From positions 27,017 through 91,016 of the forward strand of contig JAWVFQ010000025.1 in NCBI GenBank assembly GCA_033856025.1: a stretch of DNA of 64,000 nt, given 5' to 3'. Source of the stretch: AC-38 sp033856025 (GTDB lineage Bacteria; Actinomycetota; Thermoleophilia; Solirubrobacterales; Solirubrobacteraceae). The translations under genes and the position numbers were made by a program. Position 1 is the stretch's first letter. Each line of letters opens with the position of its first letter. The notes beneath the pieces were generated by a model that was given only the letters and a program-made list of their open reading frames with translations, did no database searches and was not told the DNA's origin. This document shows, piece after piece, positions 15,942 through 24,008 of the stretch.

Positions 15942-16891
15942 CCCGCGGGCGCGACGGCGCTGTGCGTATGCCAGTACAGGACGGGTCCCTCGCCGTCCGG
16001 GATCCCGCCGCCGAGCAGCGCCGCCAGCGCCTTGCCGGTGTAGACCGGCTCGAGCTCGAGGCCGGCGGCGTCGTGGGCGCGGCGGATCGCCGCCTCGCCC
16101 TCGGGCGTGGCGTGGCCGTAGCCGGCGCCCATCCAGCCCTCCACCACTTCCAGTTCGGCCAGCGGCGCCTTGGGGTCGCCCAGCCGTGCGCGCGTCCGGC
16201 GGGCCAGCCGCAGGAGCCGGCCCGGGTCGAGCTTGAGCTTGTCGTTGACCAGCACGGCCCGCACGCGGGTGCGCAGCCCGGCCAGCGGCAGGCCGGCCAC
16301 GAGTCCCGCCGCGCTCCCGCCGGACCCCAGCGCCAGGACGATCTGCGCCGGCTCCGGGAGCTCGCCGGCGCGCACCTGCTCGCCCAGCTCCAGCGCCGCC
16401 TCCACGAACCCCAGCGCTCCGACCGGCGACGAGCCACCGGCGGGAAGCAGGTACGGGCGCCGGTAGCGGGCCATCAGGTAGGGGAGGGCAAGGAGCGTGC
16501 GCCGCGTCGTGTGCGTCAGGTGGACGCGCGCGCCGCTGGCGCGGATGCGCTCCAGCTGCGCGTCGACGTGCGCGTCGCGCGGCTGGTCGACCAGCGCCAG
16601 GACGCAGCGGATCCCGAGCTGGGGGGCATACAGCGCGGTCGCCAGTCCGTGGTTCGTGGCCAGCCCGCCGAAGGTCAGCACCGTGTCGCGTCCCCGCTCG
16701 CGCGCGTCGGCCAGCGTCCACTCCAGCTTGCGCGGCTTGTTGCCGCCCCAGAGCGGCGCCGAGCGCGAGTCGTCCTTGACCCAGACGTCGTCGACCCCCA
16801 GGCCGTCGAGACGGCGGACGGGAGTGGGCAGGTCGCACAGCACCACGCGCGGGAGCGTGGCGCGCGTCTCGGGAAAGCGCTCGTGGATCAC
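15938..16891 (-). CDS. PLP-dependent D-cysteine desulfhydrase / ACC deaminase family
   Basis: A 317-residue fold-type II PLP enzyme. The Schiff-base Lys lies in LWGGNKPRKLEW (near residue 51), a motif shared by D-cysteine desulfhydrase and 1-aminocyclopropane-1-carboxylate deaminase. The cofactor phosphate loop is LALGSGGSAAGL (near 188). GGLATNHGLATALYAP is the family's variant of the S-N-H-A region. The family degrades D-cysteine or ACC to ammonia and a keto acid; the sequence alone does not tell them apart. The GTG start is set by the 4-base overlap with the upstream methyltransferase gene. Confidence 0.85.
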   Translation of the reverse strand: MIHERFPETRATLPRVVLCDLPTPVRRLDGLGVDDVWVKDDSRSAPLWGGNKPRKLEWTLADARERGRDTVLTFGGLATNHGLATALYAPQLGIRCVLALVDQPRDAHVDAQLERIRASGARVHLTHTTRRTLLALPYLMARYRRPYLLPAGGSSPVGALGFVEAALELGEQVRAGELPEPAQIVLALGSGGSAAGLVAGLPLAGLRTRVRAVLVNDKLKLDPGRLLRLARRTRARLGDPKAPLAELEVVEGWMGAGYGHATPEGEAAIRRAHDAAGLELEPVYTGKALAALLGGGIPDGEGPVLYWHTHSAVAPAG

Positions 16892-17676
16892 GGCGCCGTC
16901 CCGCGTACGGCCCACGCCCGCGCCGACAGCTCGAACGGTCCGTCCGGCTCGCCGAGCCGGGCGTGGCAGGCGTCTCTGAGGCGCGCCCGCGCCGGCGCGT
17001 CCAGCGACGCGCAGTAGGCGCCGGCGGGCCCGATGCCCGCCGTGAACGGCTCCCAGAAGTCCGCGAAGCCGTCGTAGCGCGCGTGGACCACGAGGGCCTG
17101 TGTCGCCACGTCTCCCAGGCCGGCCGAGCGCCATAGGCGCGCCAGGGGCTCGGGCCGGGAGTACGGCATGCGCGCGCCCTCGTCGAGCTTGGCCGCGGCG
17201 GCGGGGTCGGTGTCGTGCACGGCGTCCCAGAACGCGCGCAGCATCGTCATCTCCCCGGCGTAGTCCCACACGCACGCGGCGATCACGGCGCCGGGCCGGG
17301 CGACGCGGCGCATCTCGGCGAGGCCCGCGGCGGCGTCGGGCAGGAAGTTCACGACGAGCTGCGAGAGCACGGCGTCGAAGTGATCGTCCGCGAACGGCAG
17401 GTCCTCCGCCGAAGCCACGTGCACGTCCACCCCCGGCAGGCGTTCGCGGCACGCGCCCGCGAACGTCTCGGAGCGGTCGATGGCCGCGACGTCACCCGGA
17501 CCGAGGCGCGCCGCGAGCTCGGCGGTCAGCGCCCCCGGGCCGCAGCCCACGTCCAGCGCGCGCCCGGCCGGGTGTGCGAAGTCCACCAGCTCGCGTGCCA
17601 GCGCCGGGCCGTAGCGGCCCACGAAGCGGTCGTAGGCCGCGGCGGGGCGCTCGAAGCTCTCGGCGTCGGGGTCCAC
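16888..17676 (-). CDS. class I SAM-dependent methyltransferase
   Basis: A 262-residue UbiE/type 11-like methyltransferase. The SAM-binding glycine motif LDVGCGPGALTAEL is near residue 41, an acidic motif II (AAIDRSETF) follows, then VASAEDLPFADDHFDAVLSQ and the motif RVARPGAVIAACVW. The C-terminal 110 residues are lineage-specific and presumably choose the substrate. It opens a three-gene minus-strand unit. Its GTG start lies only 27 bases from the divergent EVE-like gene, so the promoters must overlap. Substrate unknown. Confidence 0.85.
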   Translation of the reverse strand: MDPDAESFERPAAAYDRFVGRYGPALARELVDFAHPAGRALDVGCGPGALTAELAARLGPGDVAAIDRSETFAGACRERLPGVDVHVASAEDLPFADDHFDAVLSQLVVNFLPDAAAGLAEMRRVARPGAVIAACVWDYAGEMTMLRAFWDAVHDTDPAAAAKLDEGARMPYSRPEPLARLWRSAGLGDVATQALVVHARYDGFADFWEPFTAGIGPAGAYCASLDAPARARLRDACHARLGEPDGPFELSARAWAVRGTAP

Positions 17677-17691
17677 GCCGCGAACCTAGCC

Positions 17692-17697
17692 CATAAT
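17692..17697 (+). promoter_or_regulatory. -10 element (CATAAT) before EVE-like gene
   Basis: CATAAT lies 6 bases before the ATT at 17704. The same arrangement with ATG or GTG precedes many genes in this window, which is the main reason to accept ATT as a start here. Confidence 0.4.
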
Positions 17698-17703
17698 CCG
17701 CGC

Positions 17704-18111
17704 ATTCCCGCGCGGACGCACTGGCTCAAGGCCCTGGGGACGGCCGCGTCCCCGCTCGGCGACGCCTGGCTGGACGAGGGTTGGGGTCTGCGGCGGCTGG
17801 AGCGCACGGGCTTCCCGCGCCGGCCGCGGATGGAGCCCGGCGACCGCCTCGTCTACTACGCCTCGGTGTGGCGCCGGATCTGCGCCGTGGTCGAGGTGAT
17901 CGGCGACCCGACGGACGAGCACCCGGTCTCAGCGCGCTGGCCGTGGACGGTGGACGTCGAGCCGCTGCTCGTGATCCCGCGGCTGGAGAACGCGCCGCCG
18001 GTGGAGGCGATCGGCGTCGCCGCGCGCTCCATGAGCCAGCAGTCCCACATCCGCCTGAGCGCGGAGCACTACGACCGGGCCGTCGAGGTCATCGCCTCGG
18101 TCGCCGCGTGA
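17704..18111 (+). CDS. EVE-domain-like protein (unusual start codon)
   Basis: About 135 residues: THWLKALGTAASPLGDAWLD, then RMEPGDRLVYYASVWRRICA, VVEVIGDP and late SHIRLSAEHYDRAVEVI. This layout (short N-terminal strand, GD-x-hydrophobic-Y-Y strand, GxIxV strand) resembles EVE/PUA-like domains that can bind modified bases. No in-frame ATG, GTG or TTG exists between the last upstream possibility and the conserved start, so ATT at 17704 after a CATAAT box is the best guess. The coding frame is clear even though the start is not. No partner gene is evident; the divergent neighbour is a methyltransferase of unknown target. Confidence 0.6.
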   Translation: MPARTHWLKALGTAASPLGDAWLDEGWGLRRLERTGFPRRPRMEPGDRLVYYASVWRRICAVVEVIGDPTDEHPVSARWPWTVDVEPLLVIPRLENAPPVEAIGVAARSMSQQSHIRLSAEHYDRAVEVIASVAA

Positions 18112-18125
18112 TCCGCGCCGGCCGC

Positions 18126-18131
18126 TAGCCT
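18126..18131 (+). promoter_or_regulatory. -10 element of a leaderless-type promoter (SnoaL-like gene)
   Basis: TAGCCT lies 9 bases before the ATG at 18141. Confidence 0.45.
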
Positions 18132-18140
18132 CGCGCGGCG

Positions 18141-18551
18141 ATGCCCAGCGACGCCGAGCAGGTCCGGGATTGGTACGGGGAGGGGGAGACCCTCTGGGAT
18201 CCCGAGATGATCGATCGCTGGCACCGCGACATCTGGGACCCCGACATCGAGTGGCGCGCGATCCCCGGCGCGCCGGACGACGTCGGCCCGATGCACGGCC
18301 GCGACCGCCTGCGCCGCTACTACGAGGAGTGGCTCGAGGTCTTCGATGAGATCCGCGTCGAGGCGAGAGACGTCATCCAGGCCGGCGAGGCGGTCGTGGT
18401 CGACATGCGGGTGTCCGGCACCAGCCGGTCCGGCGTCTCGACCCAGATCGACTTCTCGATCGCCATGCACGTCCGCGACGGGCGCATGGCCGACGGCCGC
18501 GAGTTCGCCACGCACGACGAGGCGCTCGCCGCGGCCCGCGGGTCGGGCTAG
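18141..18551 (+). CDS. SnoaL-like / NTF2-fold protein
   Basis: A 136-residue cone-shaped-fold protein. Signs of the family: an N-terminal helix (AEQVRDWYGEGE), WDPDIEWRAIPGAPDDVG with the usual W near the pocket, MHGRDRLRRYYEEWLEVFD, then strands AVVVDMRVSGTSR and FSIAMHVRDGRM. Such proteins are often cyclases, isomerases or binding proteins, and many have no known function. It stands alone with its own promoter between the EVE-like gene and efp. Confidence 0.8.
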   Translation: MPSDAEQVRDWYGEGETLWDPEMIDRWHRDIWDPDIEWRAIPGAPDDVGPMHGRDRLRRYYEEWLEVFDEIRVEARDVIQAGEAVVVDMRVSGTSRSGVSTQIDFSIAMHVRDGRMADGREFATHDEALAAARGSG

Positions 18552-18561
18552 CAGGCACGGC

Positions 18562-18567
18562 TACCCT
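18562..18567 (+). promoter_or_regulatory. -10 element of a leaderless-type promoter (efp)
   Basis: TACCCT lies 8 bases before the GTG at 18576, without a Shine-Dalgarno sequence. Confidence 0.5.
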
Positions 18568-18575
18568 TCCTCGCC

Positions 18576-19136
18576 GTGATCAGCACCAACCAGTTCCGCA
18601 ACGGCAGCCATATCGAGGTCGACGGGGTCATCTTCAAGATCGTCGAGTTCCAGCACGTCAAGCCCGGCAAGGGCGGGGCGTTCGTGCGCACGAAGCTGCG
18701 CCGGGCCTCGGACGGGGCCGTGATCGACCGGACCTTCCGGGCCGGGGAGAAGTTCCGGCCCGTCCGGACCGAGGCGCGCAAGATGCAGTTCCTCTACGCC
18801 GACGGGTCCGACGCCCACTTCATGGACACGCAGTCCTACGAGCAGATGACGATCCCGGAGACGACGCTCGCCGACCCGCTGCGCTGGCTCAAGCCCTCCG
18901 ACGAGGTGGACGTCCTGTTCATCGACGACCAGCCGTCCGACCTCCAGCTCCCCAGCGCCGTCAACCTCGAGATTGCCGAGACCGAGCCCGGCGTCAAGGG
19001 CGACACCGCCTCCGGCGGGGGCAACAAGCCCGCCACGCTGGAGACCGGCGCGACGATCGCCGTGCCCCTCTTCATCGAGGCCGGCGAGACGATCCGCGTC
19101 GACACCCGGTCGGGCGAATACGTGTCCCGGGCTTGA
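18576..19136 (+). CDS. efp: translation elongation factor P
   Basis: A 186-residue EF-P, which relieves ribosome stalling at polyproline stretches. The start (GTG) gives MISTNQFRNGSHIEVDG, the usual N-terminus. The tip loop of domain I reads VKPGKGGAFVRTKL, with Lys at the position modified in other bacteria. The C-terminal OB domains end with VPLFIEAGETIRVDTRSGEYVSRA, the family signature. Length is normal. In actinobacteria efp is usually followed by nusB; here a TIR-domain gene separates them. Confidence 0.97.
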   Translation: MISTNQFRNGSHIEVDGVIFKIVEFQHVKPGKGGAFVRTKLRRASDGAVIDRTFRAGEKFRPVRTEARKMQFLYADGSDAHFMDTQSYEQMTIPETTLADPLRWLKPSDEVDVLFIDDQPSDLQLPSAVNLEIAETEPGVKGDTASGGGNKPATLETGATIAVPLFIEAGETIRVDTRSGEYVSRA

Positions 19137-19138
19137 AC

Positions 19139-19167
19139 CTAAGCCGCTCGCCTGCGAGGCGGTTTAG
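19139..19167 (+). terminator. putative terminator hairpin after efp
   Basis: A 10-bp imperfect stem, CTAAGCCGCT (19139-19148) with GGCGGTTTAG (19158-19167) including two G-U pairs, closes a 9-base loop three bases after the efp stop. No long T run follows, so it may slow rather than fully end transcription. Confidence 0.4.
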
Positions 19168-19181
19168 CTCCTGCGATCGTT

Positions 19182-19187
19182 TATCGT
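19182..19187 (+). promoter_or_regulatory. -10 element of a leaderless-type promoter (TIR gene)
   Basis: TATCGT lies 7 bases before the GTG at 19195. It follows the host pattern, so the gene appears to be expressed from a local promoter. Confidence 0.45.
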
Positions 19188-19194
19188 GCCTTGA

Positions 19195-20367
19195 GTGGCC
19201 GGCGAAGCGGCAGGCTTTTGGAGCTACGTCCACGCGGACGACGAGCACGACGGCGCACGAATCACGCAGCTCGCGACCGACTTGCGAGCCGAGTACGTGC
19301 TAGTCAGCGGCGCGGATCTTGAGCTCTTCCTGGACCGAGACTCGATCCCATGGGGTGAAGCGTGGCGCGACAGGATTGACCAGGCGATAGCGGGCACAAC
19401 GTTCTTCATTCCCATCGTGACGCCGGCGTACTTCCAAAGCCAGGAATGTCGGCGCGAGCTCGTGAACTTCATCAGCCAAGCGAGGCGTAGCCAGCTTGAG
19501 CAGCTTCTACTCCCCGTCTACTACGTGGCCGTGCCCGAGCTCGAGCACGATCCGACCGACGAGGCGATGGCGATCGTTGCGGCAAGGCAGTGGGAGGATC
19601 TACGCGACATCCGCCTAGTCGACCAATCATCGGCTGAATACCGTCGAGCAGTCAATCGCCTTGCTCGCCGCATCGCGGAGATTGTCGATGAGGTAACGAA
19701 ACAGTCCACAGAGGTTCCGCCCGAGCGAACCTCGGAGTCGGGGTCCGGGCCCGGCGACGAAGATGAGGGGCCAGGCCTACTCGAGCGCATGGTCGATGCC
19801 GAAGAGGCCGTTCCGCGCTGGGCGAAGACGATGGAGGAACTTACACGCGAGATCGATGAGCTAGGGAAGCTCGCGGACGCCGCAGCGCGCGAGATGAATG
19901 AAAGCGATACGCGGGGGGGTGGTGCTGCCGGGCGCCTTGCGGTGACGATGCGTTTCGCGAAGGCGCTTGACGGCCCGGCTGGGAGGATTGAGCGGCTCGG
20001 CCAGTCGTACGCCAAGGATCTTGTGACCATCGACCCCGTCGTCCTGACGCTGCTTGAGCAAGCCGATGCTGACGAATCCGCGCGCGAAGAGGCGGACGAG
20101 TTCCTCGGCGGCATACACCAGCTCCACGCAAACTCGGGCCCCGCGATTGAATCTCTTGGCGGACTCGCCGTGCAGCTGGGCGATGCGTCAAAGTTGAGCC
20201 GAAGCTTGCGCGCCCCCCTGCGGCGAGTTCGGCACGGCCTACAGGGGGTGCTTGATGGTCAGTCCGTCATCGAGGGGTGGGAGCGTCGCGCTACGGAGCT
20301 CGAAAAGCACGAAGCCGATAACGGCGACATCCACGAAAGTTCCCCTCGGGATCCGGAAGCAGAATAG
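19195..20367 (+). CDS. TIR-domain protein with helical C-terminal region
   Basis: A 390-residue protein. Residues 1-150 are a TIR domain: GFWSYVHADDEHDG (strand A), LFLDRDSIPWGEAWRDRI (BB-loop region), TTFFIPIVTPAYFQSQECRREL with the conserved S-x-x-C-x-x-E-L whose Glu is catalytic in NAD-cleaving TIR enzymes. An acidic, Ser/Pro-rich linker (about 175-200) is followed by about 190 residues of charged, mostly helical sequence with no recognised domain. Bacterial TIR proteins often act in anti-phage defence by NAD depletion. The codon use is visibly less GC-biased than in the neighbours, and the gene interrupts the common efp-nusB pair, so transfer is likely. No sensor or partner gene lies next to it. 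Confidence 0.85.
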   Translation: MAGEAAGFWSYVHADDEHDGARITQLATDLRAEYVLVSGADLELFLDRDSIPWGEAWRDRIDQAIAGTTFFIPIVTPAYFQSQECRRELVNFISQARRSQLEQLLLPVYYVAVPELEHDPTDEAMAIVAARQWEDLRDIRLVDQSSAEYRRAVNRLARRIAEIVDEVTKQSTEVPPERTSESGSGPGDEDEGPGLLERMVDAEEAVPRWAKTMEELTREIDELGKLADAAAREMNESDTRGGGAAGRLAVTMRFAKALDGPAGRIERLGQSYAKDLVTIDPVVLTLLEQADADESAREEADEFLGGIHQLHANSGPAIESLGGLAVQLGDASKLSRSLRAPLRRVRHGLQGVLDGQSVIEGWERRATELEKHEADNGDIHESSPRDPEAE

Positions 20368-20440
20368 GCAGCCCACACTGGTAAGTAGCGGAATCGATCC
20401 TATGCATGGAGCCGCGCTGGGTTCGCCGGCCCGTTTGCGG

Positions 20441-20446
20441 TAAGAC
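20441..20446 (+). promoter_or_regulatory. -10-like element before nusB
   Basis: TAAGAC lies 7 bases before the GTG at 20454. The final T of the consensus is missing, but position and spacing fit the pattern seen at other genes. Confidence 0.35.
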
Positions 20447-20453
20447 AACGGTC

Positions 20454-20864
20454 GTGCGACGGCGCGACCAGCGGCGGGCGGCGGTGTTCGCCCTCTACCA
20501 GCACGACGCCACGGGGCAGGAGATCGAGGCGGCGCTCCCGCGCGACGCCCACACGTTCACGAAGGCGCTGGCCCAGGCCGTGGACGACCACCGCGAGGAG
20601 CTCGACGTGCTCATCGAGCGCCACGCCCAGGGCTGGGCGCTCGACCGCATCGCCCCCCTGGAGCGCGCCATCCTGCGCACGGCGCTCTTCGAGATCCTGC
20701 ACCCCGACGAGGTTCCCGGCGAGCAGCCGATCCCCGCCGAGGGCGCCATCGAGGAGGCGGTGGAGACCGCCAAGACCTTCTGCAGCGCCCAGGCGCCGGG
20801 CTTCGTCAACGGCATCCTGGGCGCCGTGCTGGAGGAGCTGCGGCAGAATCCCTCCACGCGATGA
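20454..20864 (+). CDS. nusB: transcription antitermination factor NusB
   Basis: A 136-residue all-helical NusB, which with NusE forms the boxA RNA-binding complex for rRNA antitermination. The GTG at 20454 gives MRRRDQRRAAVFALYQHD, matching the family's Arg-rich N-terminal helix; an in-frame ATG at 20406 would add an unrelated 16 residues. Other motifs: WALDRIAPLERAILRTALFE and AIEEAVETAKTFCSAQAPGFVNGILG. Its stop overlaps the next ATG by 4 bases. Confidence 0.93.
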   Translation: MRRRDQRRAAVFALYQHDATGQEIEAALPRDAHTFTKALAQAVDDHREELDVLIERHAQGWALDRIAPLERAILRTALFEILHPDEVPGEQPIPAEGAIEEAVETAKTFCSAQAPGFVNGILGAVLEELRQNPSTR

Positions 20865-21061
20865 CCGACCAGCCCGACCTCGACGCCCTCGCCACCGACC
20901 TCCAGACGGCCGCCGAGCGCCTGCGCGCCGGCGACCTGGACCCGGACGCCGCGGCGCAGCTGGTCGACGACTGCGCCCGGCTCGCCTCCCGCGCCGCGAC
21001 CGAGCTCGATCGCCGCGCCCGCGCGGCCGAGCCCGCGCCCGGGCAGGACAGCCTCCTCTAG
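20861..21061 (+). CDS. xseB: exodeoxyribonuclease VII small subunit-like protein
   Basis: A 66-residue helical protein. DLDALATDLQTAAERLRAGD followed by LDPDAAAQLVDDCARLAS resembles the XseB pattern 'f-e-a-l..L..iv..Le.G.l.Leeal..ye.G..L', though conservation is modest. XseB stabilises the large subunit XseA of exonuclease VII. No xseA is in this window, so the assignment rests on the motif and on position between nusB and a prenyl synthase, where xseB is often found. Confidence 0.7.
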   Translation: MTDQPDLDALATDLQTAAERLRAGDLDPDAAAQLVDDCARLASRAATELDRRARAAEPAPGQDSLL

Positions 21062-21943
21062 ATGGCGAGCGCGGCCTATCCCGACGAGCTGCGGCTCGCG
21101 GTCGAGCGCTACCTGGAGTCGCTGCGCTTCGCGCCCGAGCCCGCGGTCGCGGGGCTGGAGGAGGCCATGCGCTACAGCCTGCTGGCCGGCGGCAAGCGGA
21201 TCCGCCCGGTGCTGGCCCTGGCCACCGCGAAGGCGATCGGCCGCGACCCCGAGACCGTCATGCCGCTGGCCGCCGCGGTCGAGCTGATCCACACCTACTC
21301 GCTGATCCACGACGACCTCCCCCCGATGGACGACGACGACCTGCGCCGCGGCCGTCCCACCTGCCACGTGGAGTACGGCGAGGACGTGGCGATCCTGGCC
21401 GGCGACGGCCTCTACGCCGAGGCCTTCCGCCTCGTCCTCACCGAGCAGGCGGGCGAGCCGGCCAAGATCCTCTCGGCCGTGCGCGAGCTGGCCGCCGCCA
21501 CCGGCGTCAGCGGCATGGTGGGAGGGCAGTACATGGACGTCGCGGACAGCGCCCCGCCCGGCCCCGACGGCCTGCGCGAGCTGCACGCACTGAAGACCGG
21601 ACGACTGATCGGAGCGTCCATCGAGTGCGTACTGCTTCTGGACGGTGCGACCGGACCACCTACACTGGCCTACCGCGAATTCGCCGCCGAGCTCGGCGTG
21701 CTCTTTCAGATCGTGGACGACATCCTCGACGTCACCGGAACCGAAGCCGCCCTGGGCAAGACCGCGCACTCCGACGAGCGCCACGGAAAGCGAACCTACG
21801 TGACCGAGTTCGGTCTGGACGGAGCGCGCGACCTGGCCCGCGAGTCGCACGCGAGCGCCCGGGCCAGGCTGGCTCAGGCGGCGCCCCAGGGCGCGCCCGA
21901 CCTCGAGCAGGTCGCCGACTTCATCTACACCCGCACCTCATGA
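21062..21943 (+). CDS. ispA: polyprenyl (farnesyl/geranylgeranyl) diphosphate synthase
   Basis: A 293-residue trans-prenyltransferase that condenses isopentenyl diphosphate with allylic diphosphates. The first Asp-rich motif is HDDLPPMDDDDLRRG (near residue 84) and the second is IVDDILDVTG (near 222). LLAGGKRIRPVL is the IPP-binding segment. The family resemblance is to IspA-type short-chain synthases; product length cannot be read with certainty. The ATG follows the xseB stop directly, and the stop overlaps the dxs start, so carbon flow genes of the isoprenoid pathway are co-expressed. Confidence 0.93.
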   Translation: MASAAYPDELRLAVERYLESLRFAPEPAVAGLEEAMRYSLLAGGKRIRPVLALATAKAIGRDPETVMPLAAAVELIHTYSLIHDDLPPMDDDDLRRGRPTCHVEYGEDVAILAGDGLYAEAFRLVLTEQAGEPAKILSAVRELAAATGVSGMVGGQYMDVADSAPPGPDGLRELHALKTGRLIGASIECVLLLDGATGPPTLAYREFAAELGVLFQIVDDILDVTGTEAALGKTAHSDERHGKRTYVTEFGLDGARDLARESHASARARLAQAAPQGAPDLEQVADFIYTRTS

Positions 21944-23889
21944 CCCGCCTCCTCGACCGCATCGACGGCCCCGCCGACCTTCACGGGCTCTCCGACGACG
22001 AGCTCCAGCAGGTGGCCCAGGAGGTCCGCGAGCTCATCATCGACACGATCGGCGAGATCGGCGGCCACTTCGGGGCCAACCTGGGCACGTGCGAGCTGGC
22101 GGTGGCGATCCACTCCGTCCTGGAGAGCCCGCGCGACAAGGTCCTGTGGGACGTGGGCCACCAGGCCTACCCGCACAAGGTCCTCACCGGGCGCGCGCGG
22201 CGCCTGGACACCATCCGCAAGTACGGCGGCCTCGCGCCCTTCCTCTCCATCCCGGAGTCCGAGCACGACATCATGGGCGCGGGCCACGCCTCGACCTCGA
22301 TCGGCTACGCCGTCGGTCTCAAGGAGGCCATGCGCCAGGGCCACGGCGAGGACGGCCGGGTCGTCGCGGTGATCGGCGACGGAGCCATGACCGGCGGCGT
22401 CGCCTTCGAGGCCGTCCATCTGGCCGGCGGCCTGGGCACGCCGCTCGTGGTGATCCTCAACGACAACGGCATGTCGATCGCGCCCAACGTGGGAGCGCTG
22501 TCGCGCTACTTCAACCGCGTGCGCCTGAACCCGAAGCTGTGGAAGGCGCGCGAGGGCGTGGAGGGCGGACTGACCAAGCTCCCCGGGGCCATCGGCGCGC
22601 GCTTCGAGCAGTTCGGCCCGCACTTCAAGGAGTCGATCAAGGCGTTCTGGGCCCCCGGGCTGTGGTGGGAGGAGCTGGACTTCGCCTACATGGGCGTCGT
22701 CGACGGCCACGACGTCCACGCCACCCGCGAGGCGCTGCGCGAGGCGCTGGCGGCCGAGCGCCCGGTCGTCGTGCACGTGGCCACGGTGAAGGGCAAGGGG
22801 TTCGCGCCCGCGGAGGAGGGCGACCTCGAGGGCATGGAGAAATGGCACGCCGCCAAGCCCAAGTCCATCGCCAACGGCGCGCCGGCCGCCGTCAAGGCCG
22901 CGGCATCGCGCCGCGTGGCCAAGCCGGCCCCGCCCCAGTACACGCAGGTCTTCGGCGAGGCCCTGGTGGCCGAGTGCCGCCGCGACGCGCGGGTGGTCGG
23001 GATCACCGCCGCGATGAACTCCGGCACCGGCCTGAACATCCTCGAGAAGGAGCTCCCGGAGCGCTACTTCGACGTGGGGATCGCCGAGCAGAACGCGGTG
23101 CTGTTCGCCGCCGGCCTGGCCCTGCAGGGCGCCAAGCCCGTGTGCGCCATCTACTCCACCTTCCTCCAGCGCGCGTTCGACCAGATCGTCCACGACGTGT
23201 GCCTGCAATCGCTCAACGTGGTCTTCGCCATGGACCGGGCCGGGCTGGTGGGCGACGACGGGCCCACGCACCACGGCGCCTTCGACATCGCCTATCTGCG
23301 CCCGCTGCCGAACATGGTCCTCATGGCCCCGCGCGACGAGGCGATGCTGACCCGCATGCTGCGCACCGCCGTGACCCACGACGCCGGCCCGATCGCCCTG
23401 CGCTACCCGCGCGGGGAGGGCCGGGGCGTGCCCCTCCCGTCCGAGCCCGAGGCGATCGAGATCGGCACCGGCGAGGTCCTGCGCGAGGGCGAGCGGGTGG
23501 CCATCGTGGGCTACGGGACCGGCGTGGGCAAGGGACTGGAGGCCGCCGAGCTGCTGGCCCAGCGCGGCCTCGACGTCACCGTAGCCGACGCCCGCTTCGC
23601 CAAGCCGCTGGACACCGCGCTCATGGCCCAGCTGGCCGCGGAGCACGACCTGCTCGTGACGGTGGAGGAGGGCGTCCTCATGGGCGGCTTCGGCTCGGCC
23701 GTGTGGGAGGGCCTCTCCGAGACCGGCCCGACCCCCCGGATTCTGCGCGTCGGCCTCCCCGACCGCTACGTCACCCACGGCAAGCCCGCGCTTCTGCACG
23801 AGGAGGTCGGCTTCACCGGCGAGGCGATCGCCCGCCGCATCGAGGCCGCCGTCCTCGACCCCCGCGACGCCCTGGCCGGGACTCCCTAA
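21940..23889 (+). CDS. dxs: 1-deoxy-D-xylulose-5-phosphate synthase
   Basis: A 649-residue thiamine-diphosphate enzyme that joins pyruvate and glyceraldehyde-3-phosphate, the entry step of the MEP isoprenoid pathway. The ATG at 21940 overlaps the prenyl synthase stop and gives MTRLLDRIDGPADLHGLSDD, the usual N-terminus. The ThDP motif GDGAMTGGVAFEAVHLAG is near residue 146. The Pyr domain has FDVGIAEQNAV with the catalytic Glu, and MDRAGLVGDDGPTHHGAFD. Length is normal. A double hairpin terminator follows. Confidence 0.97.
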   Translation: MTRLLDRIDGPADLHGLSDDELQQVAQEVRELIIDTIGEIGGHFGANLGTCELAVAIHSVLESPRDKVLWDVGHQAYPHKVLTGRARRLDTIRKYGGLAPFLSIPESEHDIMGAGHASTSIGYAVGLKEAMRQGHGEDGRVVAVIGDGAMTGGVAFEAVHLAGGLGTPLVVILNDNGMSIAPNVGALSRYFNRVRLNPKLWKAREGVEGGLTKLPGAIGARFEQFGPHFKESIKAFWAPGLWWEELDFAYMGVVDGHDVHATREALREALAAERPVVVHVATVKGKGFAPAEEGDLEGMEKWHAAKPKSIANGAPAAVKAAASRRVAKPAPPQYTQVFGEALVAECRRDARVVGITAAMNSGTGLNILEKELPERYFDVGIAEQNAVLFAAGLALQGAKPVCAIYSTFLQRAFDQIVHDVCLQSLNVVFAMDRAGLVGDDGPTHHGAFDIAYLRPLPNMVLMAPRDEAMLTRMLRTAVTHDAGPIALRYPRGEGRGVPLPSEPEAIEIGTGEVLREGERVAIVGYGTGVGKGLEAAELLAQRGLDVTVADARFAKPLDTALMAQLAAEHDLLVTVEEGVLMGGFGSAVWEGLSETGPTPRILRVGLPDRYVTHGKPALLHEEVGFTGEAIARRIEAAVLDPRDALAGTP

Positions 23890-23897
23890 AAGAAACG

Positions 23898-23952
23898 GCC
23901 CGCCGAGGCGGGCGTCCGGAAAGCGAAACGGCCCGCCTAGGCGGGCCGTTTC
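23898..23952 (+). terminator. double palindromic terminator after dxs
   Basis: Two GC-rich hairpins stand in line. The first is GCCCGCC-GA-GGCGGGC (23898-23913). The second is a perfect 13-bp palindrome arm pair, GAAACGGCCCGCC (23925-23937) and GGCGGGCCGTTTC (23940-23952), with A-rich 5' and T-rich 3' ends, so it works in both directions. The two share the word AAACGGCCCGCC. It sits between convergent genes and likely terminates both. Confidence 0.85.
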
Positions 23953-24008
23953 TGGGGAGGAGAGATGTTGCTATGTGATGGGGCTTGGATCGATGAGGGA
24001 AGTTCTCG

